Position numbers and translations under genes: made by a program
Shown: piece after piece, positions 8,291-16,364 of the stretch
Numbering within the stretch: the first letter of the stretch is position 1
Layout: every line of letters starts with the position of its first letter
The notes under the pieces: model-generated
The model's database searches: none
What the model was told of the DNA's origin: nothing
What the model saw: only the letters and a program-made list of their open reading frames with translations
Assembly (NCBI GenBank): GCA_934631985.1
Contig: CAKTYE010000029.1
Location: 1 to 29,477 of the forward strand
Reading direction: 5' to 3'
DNA: 29,477 bases
Origin: an uncultured Clostridia bacterium
GTDB taxonomy: Bacteria > Bacillota > Clostridia > Christensenellales > Aristaeellaceae

Positions 8291-9469
8291 TTGTATATTC
8301 AGAAGGTCAAACTGAAGCAATTTCGGAATTATGACGCCCTGGAGCTGAAGCTGGTTCCGGGCGTCAATCTTTTCTTCGGCCCCAATGGCAGCGGAAAAAC
8401 TAACCTGCTGGAGGCCGTGCATTACTGCGCCCTGGGACGCAGCCACCGCACCACCCAGGATCGGGAGGTCATCGCCCGGGATAAGGAGCTGGCGGCCTGC
8501 GGTGTAACGCTTCAGAAGCGGGATGGCCTGCATGAGGTGGCGGTGAAGCTGGTCGCCAGCGGTGATAAGCGCAAGCAGGTGTTCATTGACGGTAAACGCG
8601 CGGCCCGTCTGGCGGGGCTGATGGGAACACTGCAATGCGTGATTTTTTCCCCGGAGGACCTTGATCTGGTAAAGGATGGTCCTTCTGTTCGCCGCCGATT
8701 TCTGGACATGCTGCTTTCACAGCTCTCCACCAGCTATTTTACGGCCCTGCAAAGCTATCAGCAGGCACTGAGCCAGCGAAATACGCTGCTGCGCGCCCTG
8801 AAATTTTCGGAAAGCCGCCGTGGTGCGGAAACCATGGATCTCTGGGAGGATGCGATGGCGAAGGCAGCGGCGATCATCCTTCCGGCACGGCGGGATTGCT
8901 GTGAACGTCTGGCCCGGGAGGCTGCGAAAAGGTACCGTGCAATCAGCGGACGGGACGAGGAGCAGTTTTCATTGTCCTACCTGTCCTGCATAGAAAACAG
9001 CGAACAAATAGGCGAACATATGGCAAGCCAATGGGCACAGCGACGGGAAGAAGATATTCGCCGGGGAACAACGACCTTTGGTTTGCATCGCGAGGACATC
9101 GGACTAATGATCCACGGCAAAGATATGCGTTTGTTTGCATCGCAGGGGCAGATTCGAACGGCAGCGCTTGCGTTGAAGCTCAGTGAATTGTCTGTTTTTC
9201 AGGAATTAGCGGGTGAACCGCCTGTTTTGCTGCTGGACGATGTAATGAGCGAGCTTGATTTGACCCGGCGGACCCGTTTGCTGGATGAAATTCGCGGCGT
9301 ACAAACGCTCATTACCTGCACGGATGAAAGTGACCTGGGACAGAGAGAAAAATATTACCCGCTGCATGTCAGTACAAATGCCAATGGCTTTGCGCAGGTG
9401 GAGGCGCTGGAGCTGGCTGACCGAAAAGAACGCATGGAGGCCTTGGATGACAGCTTTCTGGATGAGTAA
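8291..9469 (+). CDS. recF: DNA replication and repair protein RecF
   Basis: RecF is an SMC/ABC-like ATPase that binds gapped DNA and, with RecO and RecR, loads RecA at stalled forks. The 392-residue protein begins at TTG 8291 (MYIQKVKLKQFRNYDALEL), just after GGCGGGAAG. Walker A is GPNGSGKT (about 30-37). The ABC signature region is ASQGQIRTAALALK (about 283-296). Walker B with D-loop is LLLDDVMSELD (about 314-324). The final ~25 residues are acidic. It is co-directional with dnaN at 13 bp, so probably one operon. A parS site follows two bases after the stop, and gyrB, a frequent neighbour, is absent. Confidence 0.96.
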   Translation: MYIQKVKLKQFRNYDALELKLVPGVNLFFGPNGSGKTNLLEAVHYCALGRSHRTTQDREVIARDKELAACGVTLQKRDGLHEVAVKLVASGDKRKQVFIDGKRAARLAGLMGTLQCVIFSPEDLDLVKDGPSVRRRFLDMLLSQLSTSYFTALQSYQQALSQRNTLLRALKFSESRRGAETMDLWEDAMAKAAAIILPARRDCCERLAREAAKRYRAISGRDEEQFSLSYLSCIENSEQIGEHMASQWAQRREEDIRRGTTTFGLHREDIGLMIHGKDMRLFASQGQIRTAALALKLSELSVFQELAGEPPVLLLDDVMSELDLTRRTRLLDEIRGVQTLITCTDESDLGQREKYYPLHVSTNANGFAQVEALELADRKERMEALDDSFLDE

Positions 9470-9471
9470 AA

Positions 9472-9487
9472 TGTTTCACGTGAAACA
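9472..9487. promoter_or_regulatory. parS: parS site 1 (ParB/Spo0J binding)
   Basis: This is the perfect 16-bp palindrome TGTTTCACGTGAAACA, matching the bacterial parS consensus TGTTNCACGTGAAACA. It lies two bases after the recF stop. ParB loads at such sites as a CTP-dependent clamp to segregate the origin region. Confidence 0.93.
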
Positions 9488-9547
9488 TTTTGGCTGGAAA
9501 AGCGCGAGAGCATAAAAAAAGAGAATAGACTGCCTTATAGACGAATA

Positions 9548-9580
9548 GAGTGCTTGCAGAAATGTAGGCGCTCTTTTTTT
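9548..9580 (+). terminator. Terminator after recF
   Basis: GAGTGC pairs with GCGCTC (one G-U pair) around a 14-nt loop, followed by seven T. It probably ends the dnaN-recF transcript. Confidence 0.65.
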
Positions 9581-10096
9581 GCATAACAGATGAAAAAGAA
9601 GCCATATGAAACGCAAAAAAGCAGTTTGCAGGAAGAAAAAGCTGCATGAATCAGCAATTTTCGCATAATGCAGAACACAAGAATAAATTTCATTGATATA
9701 TGTGCGTACTAGACGAAAATAAAAATAGGAGCGGTTTGCGCATATAAAGACTCCCTCGACGTGAATAACCAAGGTGCTTTGCAAAAAGGAGCAAAAGCAG
9801 TTTCTTTGTGCTGGATAAAAGGGTGAAGGAGCTGGAATAAACACATAGATATAAAACATATTGAAATAATAGCGTGATAGAATGACAGACACGAGCAGTT
9901 TCAAGGCTTTCAAGAAACAAACATGGAAAAATCAAACTGATAATCCTTCAAAACTGATTTTTTCGCACAGCTATTCATTTTCAAACGGGAAAACGGTTTT
10001 CAGCGCCTTCTGTGAAGCTCTTATTATATCGCTGAAAGGCAGTCATTTCTCCCCTACCGGAAAGAAAAATGTCCCCACCCGTTCTCTGTTTTGAAT
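9581..10096. other. AT-rich intergenic island between two parS sites
   Basis: This stretch is clearly more AT-rich than its surroundings and carries no DnaA box or recognisable gene. Open frames on both strands lack ribosome binding sites and look like low-complexity noise. It is bounded by parS sites on both sides. It could be an unwinding or nucleoid-binding region, but nothing specific is seen. Confidence 0.4.
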
Positions 10097-10112
10097 TGTT
10101 TCACGTGAAACA
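10097..10112. promoter_or_regulatory. parS: parS site 2
   Basis: A second perfect TGTTTCACGTGAAACA palindrome. It directly abuts the -35 region of the addA promoter (10113-10118), so bound ParB could affect addA transcription. Confidence 0.93.
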
Positions 10113-10141
10113 TTGCGTGAAAAAAATGTTTGGTGTACAAT
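10113..10141 (+). promoter_or_regulatory. Promoter of addA
   Basis: TTGCGT (10113-10118), a 17-bp spacer, then TACAAT (10136-10141), about 30 bp before the addA start. The -35 box is weak. Confidence 0.55.
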
Positions 10142-10170
10142 GGCGGTAGCAAAGAAAAGGAGACATGCCT

Positions 10171-13100
10171 ATGCCAGTGTGGACGGAACAGCAGCAAGCA
10201 GCCATCGATGCAAGAAACCCGACGCTGCTTATCAGCGCGGCAGCGGGGTCAGGAAAAACTGCGGTGCTGGTGGAGCGCATTATGCATCTTCTGCGGGAAG
10301 GCGCAAGTCTGGATCGCATGCTCATCGTGACCTTTACCCGTGCAGCGGCTGCGGAAATGCGTCAGCGTCTGCATAAGCGGCTTTGTCAGGAAGCGGCCGT
10401 GTCTGGTGCATGGGCGAAGCAGCTGGACCTTTTGCCCCAGGCACAAATCTCCACCATTCATGGCTTTTGCCAAACGGTGCTGCGCAGCGACTTCCAGGCG
10501 GCGGGCATCGATCCGCTGGCGAGGATCTGCACGGAAAGCACGGGCAAAATGCTCTACCAGCAGGCCATGGAGGAAGCCATGAACGCGCTGTGTGAGCAGG
10601 AGGTTCCCGACTTCATGCAGCTGATGGAGGAGTTTTCCCAACAAGAAATTTTCGACATGTGTCAGCGCATGGCAACCTTCCTGATGGCGCTGCCCCATCC
10701 GTTTGCATGGCTGGAAGAAAAAATGCAGATGATTCCCATGGAGATGGGATTAACAGAGCATCCATGGTATCAGGTGCTGTTGCAGCATTTGCCCATTGGC
10801 GTACAGGGTATTTTGAACGATTATGAGCAGCTTCGGGCGCGTTTTTCGGAAGGAGATGCGGTTGGCGAACTGCTGCAAATGTGCGAAAATGACGGGATTC
10901 AGCTCTATGCGTTGACGCAAAAAAAAGAGGAAGACCTGCTGGCAGCGCTGCGCGGCCTGAATTTCATGCGTGCGCCAACGATCAGAAACCTGTCGGAAGA
11001 AGAAAAAAATTGGAAGAAGGGGTTTCTGGATCAGCGAAACGCGCTGAAAAAAAAGGTCAAGGAGCTTGTAGAAAGCCTTGAGCTGAATGAAGACCAGACG
11101 CGGATGGAGCTTTGTCAGGTGCAACATGTGGCGCAGGGGCTGTCGCTGATGGTGCTGGAAACCTATCAGCGATTCCAGGTAAAAAAGCGGCGGCGCAACC
11201 TGATCGACTTCACCGACCTGGAACAAATGACCCTGGCAGTGCTGGAGCAGCCGGAGGTCTGTGCGCGCGTCAGCAGCAATTACGACCATATTTTTGTGGA
11301 CGAATGTCAGGATGTTTCTGCTATTCAGGATGCCATTCTGCAAAAAATTCATGATGAGAGAAATGCGCTTTTCATGGTGGGCGACATCAAACAGAGCATT
11401 TACCGCTTCCGTCAGGCGGAACCGACGCTGTTTTTGGAGCGCATGCGGACGTTCAGCGCGGCAGAGGACGCGCCGCAGCGTCGCATCAGCCTGCAATGCA
11501 ACTTCCGTTCAGATGGAGAAATTCTGGCGGCTACCAACGATATTTTCAGCAAGCTGATGCAGCGAGAGGTGACGGAGCTGGATTATACCCCCGAGGACAG
11601 GCTGATTCCCTCGCCCACGGCGACGCATCAGGGGCCGGTGGAGCTGCATCTGCTGGACCTTGCGGCAAAGTCTGAGAATGAGGAGCTGGCGCTGGTCTCC
11701 GCGCTGGAAGCGGAAGCCGCTGTCTGCGGACGGCTGATCCAGGAGCTGCGGGCGCAGAACTATGCGTATCGGGACATGGTGATCTTGATGCCCAAGGCCC
11801 GCAACGCTGCGGATCGCGTAGCGGAGGTGCTGGAAAGCATGGGCATCCCGGTCTATTGCGACATGAAGGGTGCGTATTTTGATCTGCCGGAGGTTCGCGC
11901 CATGCTGGACCTGCTGCATGTGCTGGACAATCCCTTGCAGGATGTGCCGCTGCTTTCTGTGCTGAAGCTGCCCGGCTTTCATGTTTCCGATGCAGAGCTG
12001 GCGGACATTCGCCTGACGGACAGCGGGAAGGATGTGCCGTTTTATGAGGCGTTTCGGCAAACCATGGCGCTGGATACACCGCTTGCGGCACGCTGTCAGG
12101 CGATCTGGTCACGGCTGAACGACTGGCGCTTTCGACTGGAAACGACAACGCTTTCCGCATTTTTATGGGAATTGATGCAGGAAACGGGCTATTATGCGGC
12201 GGTCGGCGCGCTGAGCGAGGGCGGCACCCGGCAGGCAAACCTGCGGCTTTTGTGCCAAAAGGTCACAGAATATGAGCAGGTCAGCGATGGGAGCCTGCAA
12301 GGCTTTCTGCAAACGGCGGAGGAGTTTCGTGCCGGCGGGGACAGCCGCTCCGCCATGCTGCTGGGTGAGCAGGAAGACCTGGTGCGCATCATGACCATCC
12401 ATAAGAGCAAGGGCTTGGAATTTCCCGTGGTGTTTGTCATGGGCATGGGCCAGCGAATCCATCAGCGTAGCGAGGGAATGCTGCATTGCCATGGCAAGCT
12501 GGGGGTGTGCCTGCCCTATGTGAATGCGCAGCTTCGCATTCGGCGGGAATGCGGTTTATCCCGGGCCTTTGTGCTGCGCAAGCGGCAGGAGGAAAAGGCC
12601 GAGCGAGCGCGTTTGCTGTACGTTGCCATGACCCGTGCGTCCAAGCGGCTGTTCATGTTGGGCAGTGTTTCCGAACTTTCCGAGGAGGCGTGGCGAAAAC
12701 CGGAGAATGCCGCCCGCATTTGGGAAGCGACCACCATGCTGGACTGGGTGATGCCCATTTTGTTGGAGCAGGGCGTACCGATGGAGCGTGCGGCGCAAGC
12801 AGTGGAAAACACGCTTTCCACAGGTCTTCCACAGGCCGCAAACCATTGGAAAATCAGGGTTTACGGTCTTGAATCTCCACAGTTTGTGGAAAAACAAAAA
12901 GTTATCCACAATGTTATTCCACAACTGAAAACAACGATTTCCGGCGCTTCTGGGGATAAATTGGGGAAACGCTGGGAGCATATGTATGACGTGCGGGAGC
13001 GCGTCCCGCTGAAGACCTCAGTGTCCTCGCTGGTGCGTCAAATGCGGGAGCAGCAAACGGCTCCCGATGCACCCGAGGAGGAAACGGTGCAGGACAAGCG

Positions 13101-13689
13101 TCAGGAAGCTGCCGTGGCGCCGCTGCGCATGGACGAGCTGCCTGAACTGCCGCGCTTTATGCAGGAGCAGCGCGTGACCGGCGCACAGCGCGGTACGGTG
13201 ATTCATAAGGCTCTGTCGCTGGTCGATCTGGATGCCCTGCGCAGCCTGCCCCCTACGAAGTGGGTGTCGGAGCTGACACGTCAGGGCGAGGGCTGGCAGG
13301 CGATGCAGCTTTTTACCCCGGAGGAGTACGCCCTGCTGCGCTTCAACATGCTGGCGGCGTTTTTCCGCAGCGATTTAGGCGGGCGCATGCTGGTCAGCCC
13401 GGAGGTGCATCGGGAGTGGAGCTTCAACTATCGCCTGCCGCAGGAGCAGCAGACGCTTTTGCAGGGCGTGGTGGATTGCGCCTTCCGCGAGGATGACCAC
13501 TGGGTGCTGCTGGACTATAAGACAGACCGCGTGACCGATGAAGCGGCGTTCGTGGAAAAATACACGCCGCAATTGCAGCTTTACGCACAGGCTTTGAGCG
13601 AGATCACCGCCTGCCCCGTCAGGGAAGCGTGGCTCTATGCCCTGTATGCCGACCGGGCCTGCCCGGTGCCGCTGAAAGGAGAAAAATAA
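10171..13689 (+). CDS. addA: ATP-dependent helicase/nuclease subunit A
   Basis: AddA is the helicase-nuclease subunit of AddAB, which resects double-strand breaks to load RecA. The 1172-residue length fits the family. Start ATG 10171 is preferred over ATG 10165, because AAAGGAGA (10156-10163) has proper spacing only to the later codon. UvrD-type motifs are present: AAAGSGKT (about 23-30), TFTRAAAAEM, STIHGFC, VDECQD (about 375-380), GDIKQSIYRFR, IHKSKGLEFP and LLYVAMTRA (about 813-821). The C-terminal RecB-family nuclease shows GTVIHKALSLVD, GVVDCAF and LLDYKTDR (about 1112-1119). The linker at about 870-930 contains several DnaA-box-like sequences. addB, normally adjacent, is absent here. 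A PHP phosphatase gene starts one base after the stop. Confidence 0.95.
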   Translation: MPVWTEQQQAAIDARNPTLLISAAAGSGKTAVLVERIMHLLREGASLDRMLIVTFTRAAAAEMRQRLHKRLCQEAAVSGAWAKQLDLLPQAQISTIHGFCQTVLRSDFQAAGIDPLARICTESTGKMLYQQAMEEAMNALCEQEVPDFMQLMEEFSQQEIFDMCQRMATFLMALPHPFAWLEEKMQMIPMEMGLTEHPWYQVLLQHLPIGVQGILNDYEQLRARFSEGDAVGELLQMCENDGIQLYALTQKKEEDLLAALRGLNFMRAPTIRNLSEEEKNWKKGFLDQRNALKKKVKELVESLELNEDQTRMELCQVQHVAQGLSLMVLETYQRFQVKKRRRNLIDFTDLEQMTLAVLEQPEVCARVSSNYDHIFVDECQDVSAIQDAILQKIHDERNALFMVGDIKQSIYRFRQAEPTLFLERMRTFSAAEDAPQRRISLQCNFRSDGEILAATNDIFSKLMQREVTELDYTPEDRLIPSPTATHQGPVELHLLDLAAKSENEELALVSALEAEAAVCGRLIQELRAQNYAYRDMVILMPKARNAADRVAEVLESMGIPVYCDMKGAYFDLPEVRAMLDLLHVLDNPLQDVPLLSVLKLPGFHVSDAELADIRLTDSGKDVPFYEAFRQTMALDTPLAARCQAIWSRLNDWRFRLETTTLSAFLWELMQETGYYAAVGALSEGGTRQANLRLLCQKVTEYEQVSDGSLQGFLQTAEEFRAGGDSRSAMLLGEQEDLVRIMTIHKSKGLEFPVVFVMGMGQRIHQRSEGMLHCHGKLGVCLPYVNAQLRIRRECGLSRAFVLRKRQEEKAERARLLYVAMTRASKRLFMLGSVSELSEEAWRKPENAARIWEATTMLDWVMPILLEQGVPMERAAQAVENTLSTGLPQAANHWKIRVYGLESPQFVEKQKVIHNVIPQLKTTISGASGDKLGKRWEHMYDVRERVPLKTSVSSLVRQMREQQTAPDAPEEETVQDKRQEAAVAPLRMDELPELPRFMQEQRVTGAQRGTVIHKALSLVDLDALRSLPPTKWVSELTRQGEGWQAMQLFTPEEYALLRFNMLAAFFRSDLGGRMLVSPEVHREWSFNYRLPQEQQTLLQGVVDCAFREDDHWVLLDYKTDRVTDEAAFVEKYTPQLQLYAQALSEITACPVREAWLYALYADRACPVPLKGEK
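12814..12959. other. DnaA-box-like cluster inside addA
   Basis: Within the addA linker there is a perfect TTATCCACA (12902-12910). Near matches are CTTTCCACA (12814), TCTTCCACA (12825), TGTGGAAAA (12885), TATTCCACA (12915) and TGGGGATAA (12951). Six sites in ~150 bp is far more than chance in GC-rich coding DNA. Confidence 0.55.
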
Positions 13690-13690
13690 T

Positions 13691-14494
13691 TTGCTGACCG
13701 ATCAACATTTGCATTCGCTGTATTCCTGCGATGGTGAGCAGGCGCTGATGGACGCCTGCGCACGCTATGCCCAGCTGGGCTTTCAGCACATTTGTTTTAC
13801 CGAGCATGTGGACCTGGGGCATCCTGATCCCTTCTGCGCACAGCTGCCGGATTTTCCTCGCTGGCAGGCGGAAATAACGCAGGCGCGGGAGCGCTTCCCG
13901 GATATGTTCATCGGCATGGGGATTGAAATGGGCGATCTCGCGCCAACGCGGGAAGCAACGGCGGCGCTGCTGGCTCCCCTGCCGCTGGATTTTCGCCTGC
14001 TGAGCCTGCATGTGGTGCTGGGCAAGGATTGCTACGACCCGGCCTGCTATGAGGGCCATACCCGGGAGGAGCTGTATACCGCCTATGCGGAAGCGCTGGC
14101 AGACACAGTCGCGGCCTGGACGAATTATGATGCGGTGTCTCACATTGGCTATTGCGCCAAGTTTGCGCCCTATCCCATGGAGGTGCGCCCCTTTACCTGG
14201 GCGGACGCGCCGGATACGCTGGACGCGGCGCTGAAGACCATCATTCAGCAGGGAAAATGCCTGGAGATCAACACCTCAGGCTATAAGAAAATGGGCGAGG
14301 CGATCCCCCATCCCAGTATTTTGAAGCGCTATGTGGAGCTGGGCGGCAGTTGCTGTACCTTCGGCACAGATTCTCACGATTTGACCCGGGATGGAGATCA
14401 CGTCCGCGAGGCCATGGAGCTGGCGCAGGCAGTGGGGATCCGCTACGGCGTGGTGTTCCGTCAGCGGAAACCGAACTATTGGAAGCTTGGATGA
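13691..14494 (+). CDS. Histidinol-phosphatase, PHP family (HisJ type)
   Basis: This 267-residue PHP-domain phosphoesterase is most similar to HisJ-type histidinol-phosphatases, which remove phosphate from L-histidinol phosphate in histidine synthesis. Metal-binding motifs are in order: DQHLHS (HxH, about 4-9), FTEHVD (about 35-40), GIEMG (about 76-80), SLHVV, SHIGY and the terminal GTDSHD. The start is TTG 13691, with GGAG nine bases upstream and one base after the addA stop, so the two are co-transcribed and probably coupled. No other his gene is nearby, so the substrate is inferred from family resemblance only. Confidence 0.82.
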   Translation: MLTDQHLHSLYSCDGEQALMDACARYAQLGFQHICFTEHVDLGHPDPFCAQLPDFPRWQAEITQARERFPDMFIGMGIEMGDLAPTREATAALLAPLPLDFRLLSLHVVLGKDCYDPACYEGHTREELYTAYAEALADTVAAWTNYDAVSHIGYCAKFAPYPMEVRPFTWADAPDTLDAALKTIIQQGKCLEINTSGYKKMGEAIPHPSILKRYVELGGSCCTFGTDSHDLTRDGDHVREAMELAQAVGIRYGVVFRQRKPNYWKLG

Positions 14495-14511
14495 GGAAGT
14501 ACTACTTATGG

Positions 14512-14534
14512 GGCTGCGAAAGCGGCCTTTTTTC
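14512..14534 (+). terminator. Terminator after the addA operon
   Basis: GGCTGC, a GAAA tetraloop and GCGGCC (one G-U pair) are followed by six T. It lies about 18 bp after the phosphatase stop. Confidence 0.75.
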
Positions 14535-14582
14535 GTGCGGCGGGACGGGGAGAAAGAAAGAAACGGAAGGGAACAGCAACGG

Positions 14583-14662
14583 GTGAGCGTATCCTCCTGC
14601 CGCCCACGAGGGCGGCGGTCACCTCCCCTTCCAGGGGAGGCTTTGATGCTGGCACGGAATGC
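14583..14662 (+). repeat. Fragment of composite repeat (module A, deleted form)
   Basis: GTGAGCGTATCCTCCTGCCG matches the start of module A in copies 1 and 2. It is then fused to the CACCTCCCCTTCCAGGGGAG stem from the end of the module, skipping the middle. Modules B and C are absent. Confidence 0.7.
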
Positions 14663-14763
14663 GGCTTGGTGGGGCTTTTGCGCGAGATCGGTTGATATAG
14701 GACAGCGGCGCTCCAGGGGTTCCATGGCATAAAAACGGCTGTTTCGCGGCCTTTCCCTACCGT

Positions 14764-14793
14764 TTGACGGGCTTTGCGCTCCTGGGATATAAT
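14764..14793 (+). promoter_or_regulatory. Promoter of the phosphodiesterase gene
   Basis: TTGACG (14764-14769), 18-bp spacer, perfect TATAAT (14788-14793), about 27 bp before the GTG start. Confidence 0.8.
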
Positions 14794-14819
14794 AGGAGCG
14801 ATGAAAGGAGCAATGCCTT

Positions 14820-16046
14820 GTGAAGCTGGTATTGATTTCTCTGGATGCACTTTTTGACGCAGACCTGCCGACTATGCGGCAGCTTCCCTTTTTTTCAGAA
14901 TTTCTGGCCCATGCCAGCGGCTGCACACAGGTGCGCACGGTGTACCCGGCGCTCACCTATCCGGCCCATACAACGCTTATTACCGGGACAGACCCGGCCC
15001 AGCATGGCATCGGGCATAATCAGCCCCACCATCCCGAGTTGGAGGCCAGCATGCGCCCCTGGTACTGGGAGACGCGGCAGGTGAAGGTTCCCTCGCTGTT
15101 CGATGCGATGGCAGAAGCTGGTGGACAGTGCGCGTCGATCTTCTGGCCTGTCACCGGAAAATCCAAATCCATTCGCTGGAATCTGCCGGAGGTCATTGCA
15201 CTGCCTGGCGAGAATCAAATGATGAAGCTGATCAGCTACGGAAGTCCCATGTGGCTGATGCAGATGGAGCGCCGCCACGGCGCAGAGCGGGAATCCTATC
15301 GGGAGCCGCATTTGAGCGATTATGCCGCGCTGATCGCCCGGGATGTCATCGCAAACCATGCGCCTGATCTGACGGCGGTGCATCTGGTCGATCTGGATGA
15401 CATGCGGCATCATTACGGCACGTTCAGCCGCATGGCGCATCAGGCCATCGTGCGGCTGGATCAGCGGGCGGCTTCCATTTGGGAAACGGTGCAGCAAACG
15501 CCTTCCATGGAGGACACGATCTTCTGTTTGGTCAGCGACCACGGTCAGGGCGATGTGAACGAGACAGTAATGCTTTCGGAACGGCTTCAGCAGCTGGGGC
15601 TGGGTGCAATGTTTACGGTGCAGAGCAACGGTATGGGTGCGTACCTCTATTTCCGTGACCCGGAGGAGGAACGGCTGCATCTTGCAGAGCTGACGGCCTT
15701 CCTGAAGGAACATAAGGCGGAGCTGTCCGCACTGAAGGTATATGACCAGGCAGAGCTGAAGGCGATGGGCGCGGTGCAGGGCGTTTCGCTGGCGGTGGAG
15801 GCTGCACCGGGCGTGGTATACAAGGAAGGGCTTCCGCAGGCAAAGCGGGAAAAGGCTACCCATGGCTTCGGCCCGGGGCATCCTGCGGAAAACTGTTTGT
15901 TCGCAGTAAGAGGAACAAATATTCGCGAGCAGGTCTGGCTGCCCAGCATGCCCATGCGGGATGTTGCGCCGACCCTGGCGGGGCTGCTCGGACTGACGCT
16001 TCCGCAGGCAACGGGTACGGATCACAGCCGGGAGCTGCTGCGGTGA
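14820..16046 (+). CDS. Type I phosphodiesterase / nucleotide pyrophosphatase
   Basis: This is a 408-residue member of the alkaline phosphatase superfamily resembling ENPP-type phosphodiesterases, which hydrolyse phosphodiester or pyrophosphate bonds with two metals. The metal site begins at SLDAL (about 7-11). The threonine nucleophile is probably in YPALTYPAHTTLITG (about 42-56). The second metal site includes HLVDLDDMRHHYG and LVSDHGQGD. No signal peptide or membrane segment is visible, so it looks cytosolic, unlike many relatives. The start is GTG 14820 with AAAGGAG nine bases upstream. A parS site begins immediately after the stop. The substrate is unknown. Confidence 0.85.
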   Translation: MKLVLISLDALFDADLPTMRQLPFFSEFLAHASGCTQVRTVYPALTYPAHTTLITGTDPAQHGIGHNQPHHPELEASMRPWYWETRQVKVPSLFDAMAEAGGQCASIFWPVTGKSKSIRWNLPEVIALPGENQMMKLISYGSPMWLMQMERRHGAERESYREPHLSDYAALIARDVIANHAPDLTAVHLVDLDDMRHHYGTFSRMAHQAIVRLDQRAASIWETVQQTPSMEDTIFCLVSDHGQGDVNETVMLSERLQQLGLGAMFTVQSNGMGAYLYFRDPEEERLHLAELTAFLKEHKAELSALKVYDQAELKAMGAVQGVSLAVEAAPGVVYKEGLPQAKREKATHGFGPGHPAENCLFAVRGTNIREQVWLPSMPMRDVAPTLAGLLGLTLPQATGTDHSRELLR

Positions 16047-16062
16047 TGTTTCACGTGAAACA
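16047..16062. promoter_or_regulatory. parS: parS site 3
   Basis: A third perfect TGTTTCACGTGAAACA, directly abutting the TGA stop of the phosphodiesterase gene, about 6 kb from site 2. Confidence 0.93.
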
Positions 16063-16203
16063 TGTGGGGAGATCAGGCGGCGGGCCGCGTGTGCGGAAAA
16101 TGTCACGGGCAGGTGACAATTTGGATAAAGTGGTTTTTCAAGGATGAAAAACACGAAAAAAGCAGGAAAAGGGGTTTTAAGGTGGCATGCTATGCCCAGA
16201 TAT

Positions 16204-16232
16204 TTGACAAAAAGGGTTTTCCGTGCCATAAT
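16204..16232 (+). promoter_or_regulatory. Promoter of the UlaG-like gene
   Basis: Perfect TTGACA (16204-16209), 17-bp spacer, CATAAT (16227-16232). It gives an untranslated leader of about 125 nt. The region 16063-16203 before it holds nothing I recognise. Confidence 0.8.
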
Positions 16233-16289
16233 AGGGAAGTGATATGCCTGATGCCTTCGGCTGGTGGCGCGGCTTGAGGATGCTTGAAA

Positions 16290-16339
16290 ATAACGGTGCG
16301 GCGACCGTCTTGATAGATATTCGCTTCTGATAAGAAGCA
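16290..16339 (+). promoter_or_regulatory. Structured 5' leader of the UlaG-like gene
   Basis: Two stem-loops lie in the leader: ACGGT/ACCGT around GCGGCG, and GCTTCT-GATA-AGAAGC ending about 10 nt before the ribosome binding site. They match no riboswitch class I know. They could be simple 5' stabilising structures. Confidence 0.4.
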
Positions 16340-16364
16340 ACGGACCTTGGAGGTGCATTGCATC

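Noticed and set aside
9476..9913. 145-residue minus frame in the AT-rich island
   Set aside because: No ribosome binding site, TTG start, Phe/Ser/Leu-rich noise typical of AT-rich DNA, and it overlaps parS and the recF terminator.
9882..10094. 70-residue plus frame between recF and addA
   Set aside because: No Shine-Dalgarno sequence and no recognisable domain; low-complexity AT-rich composition.
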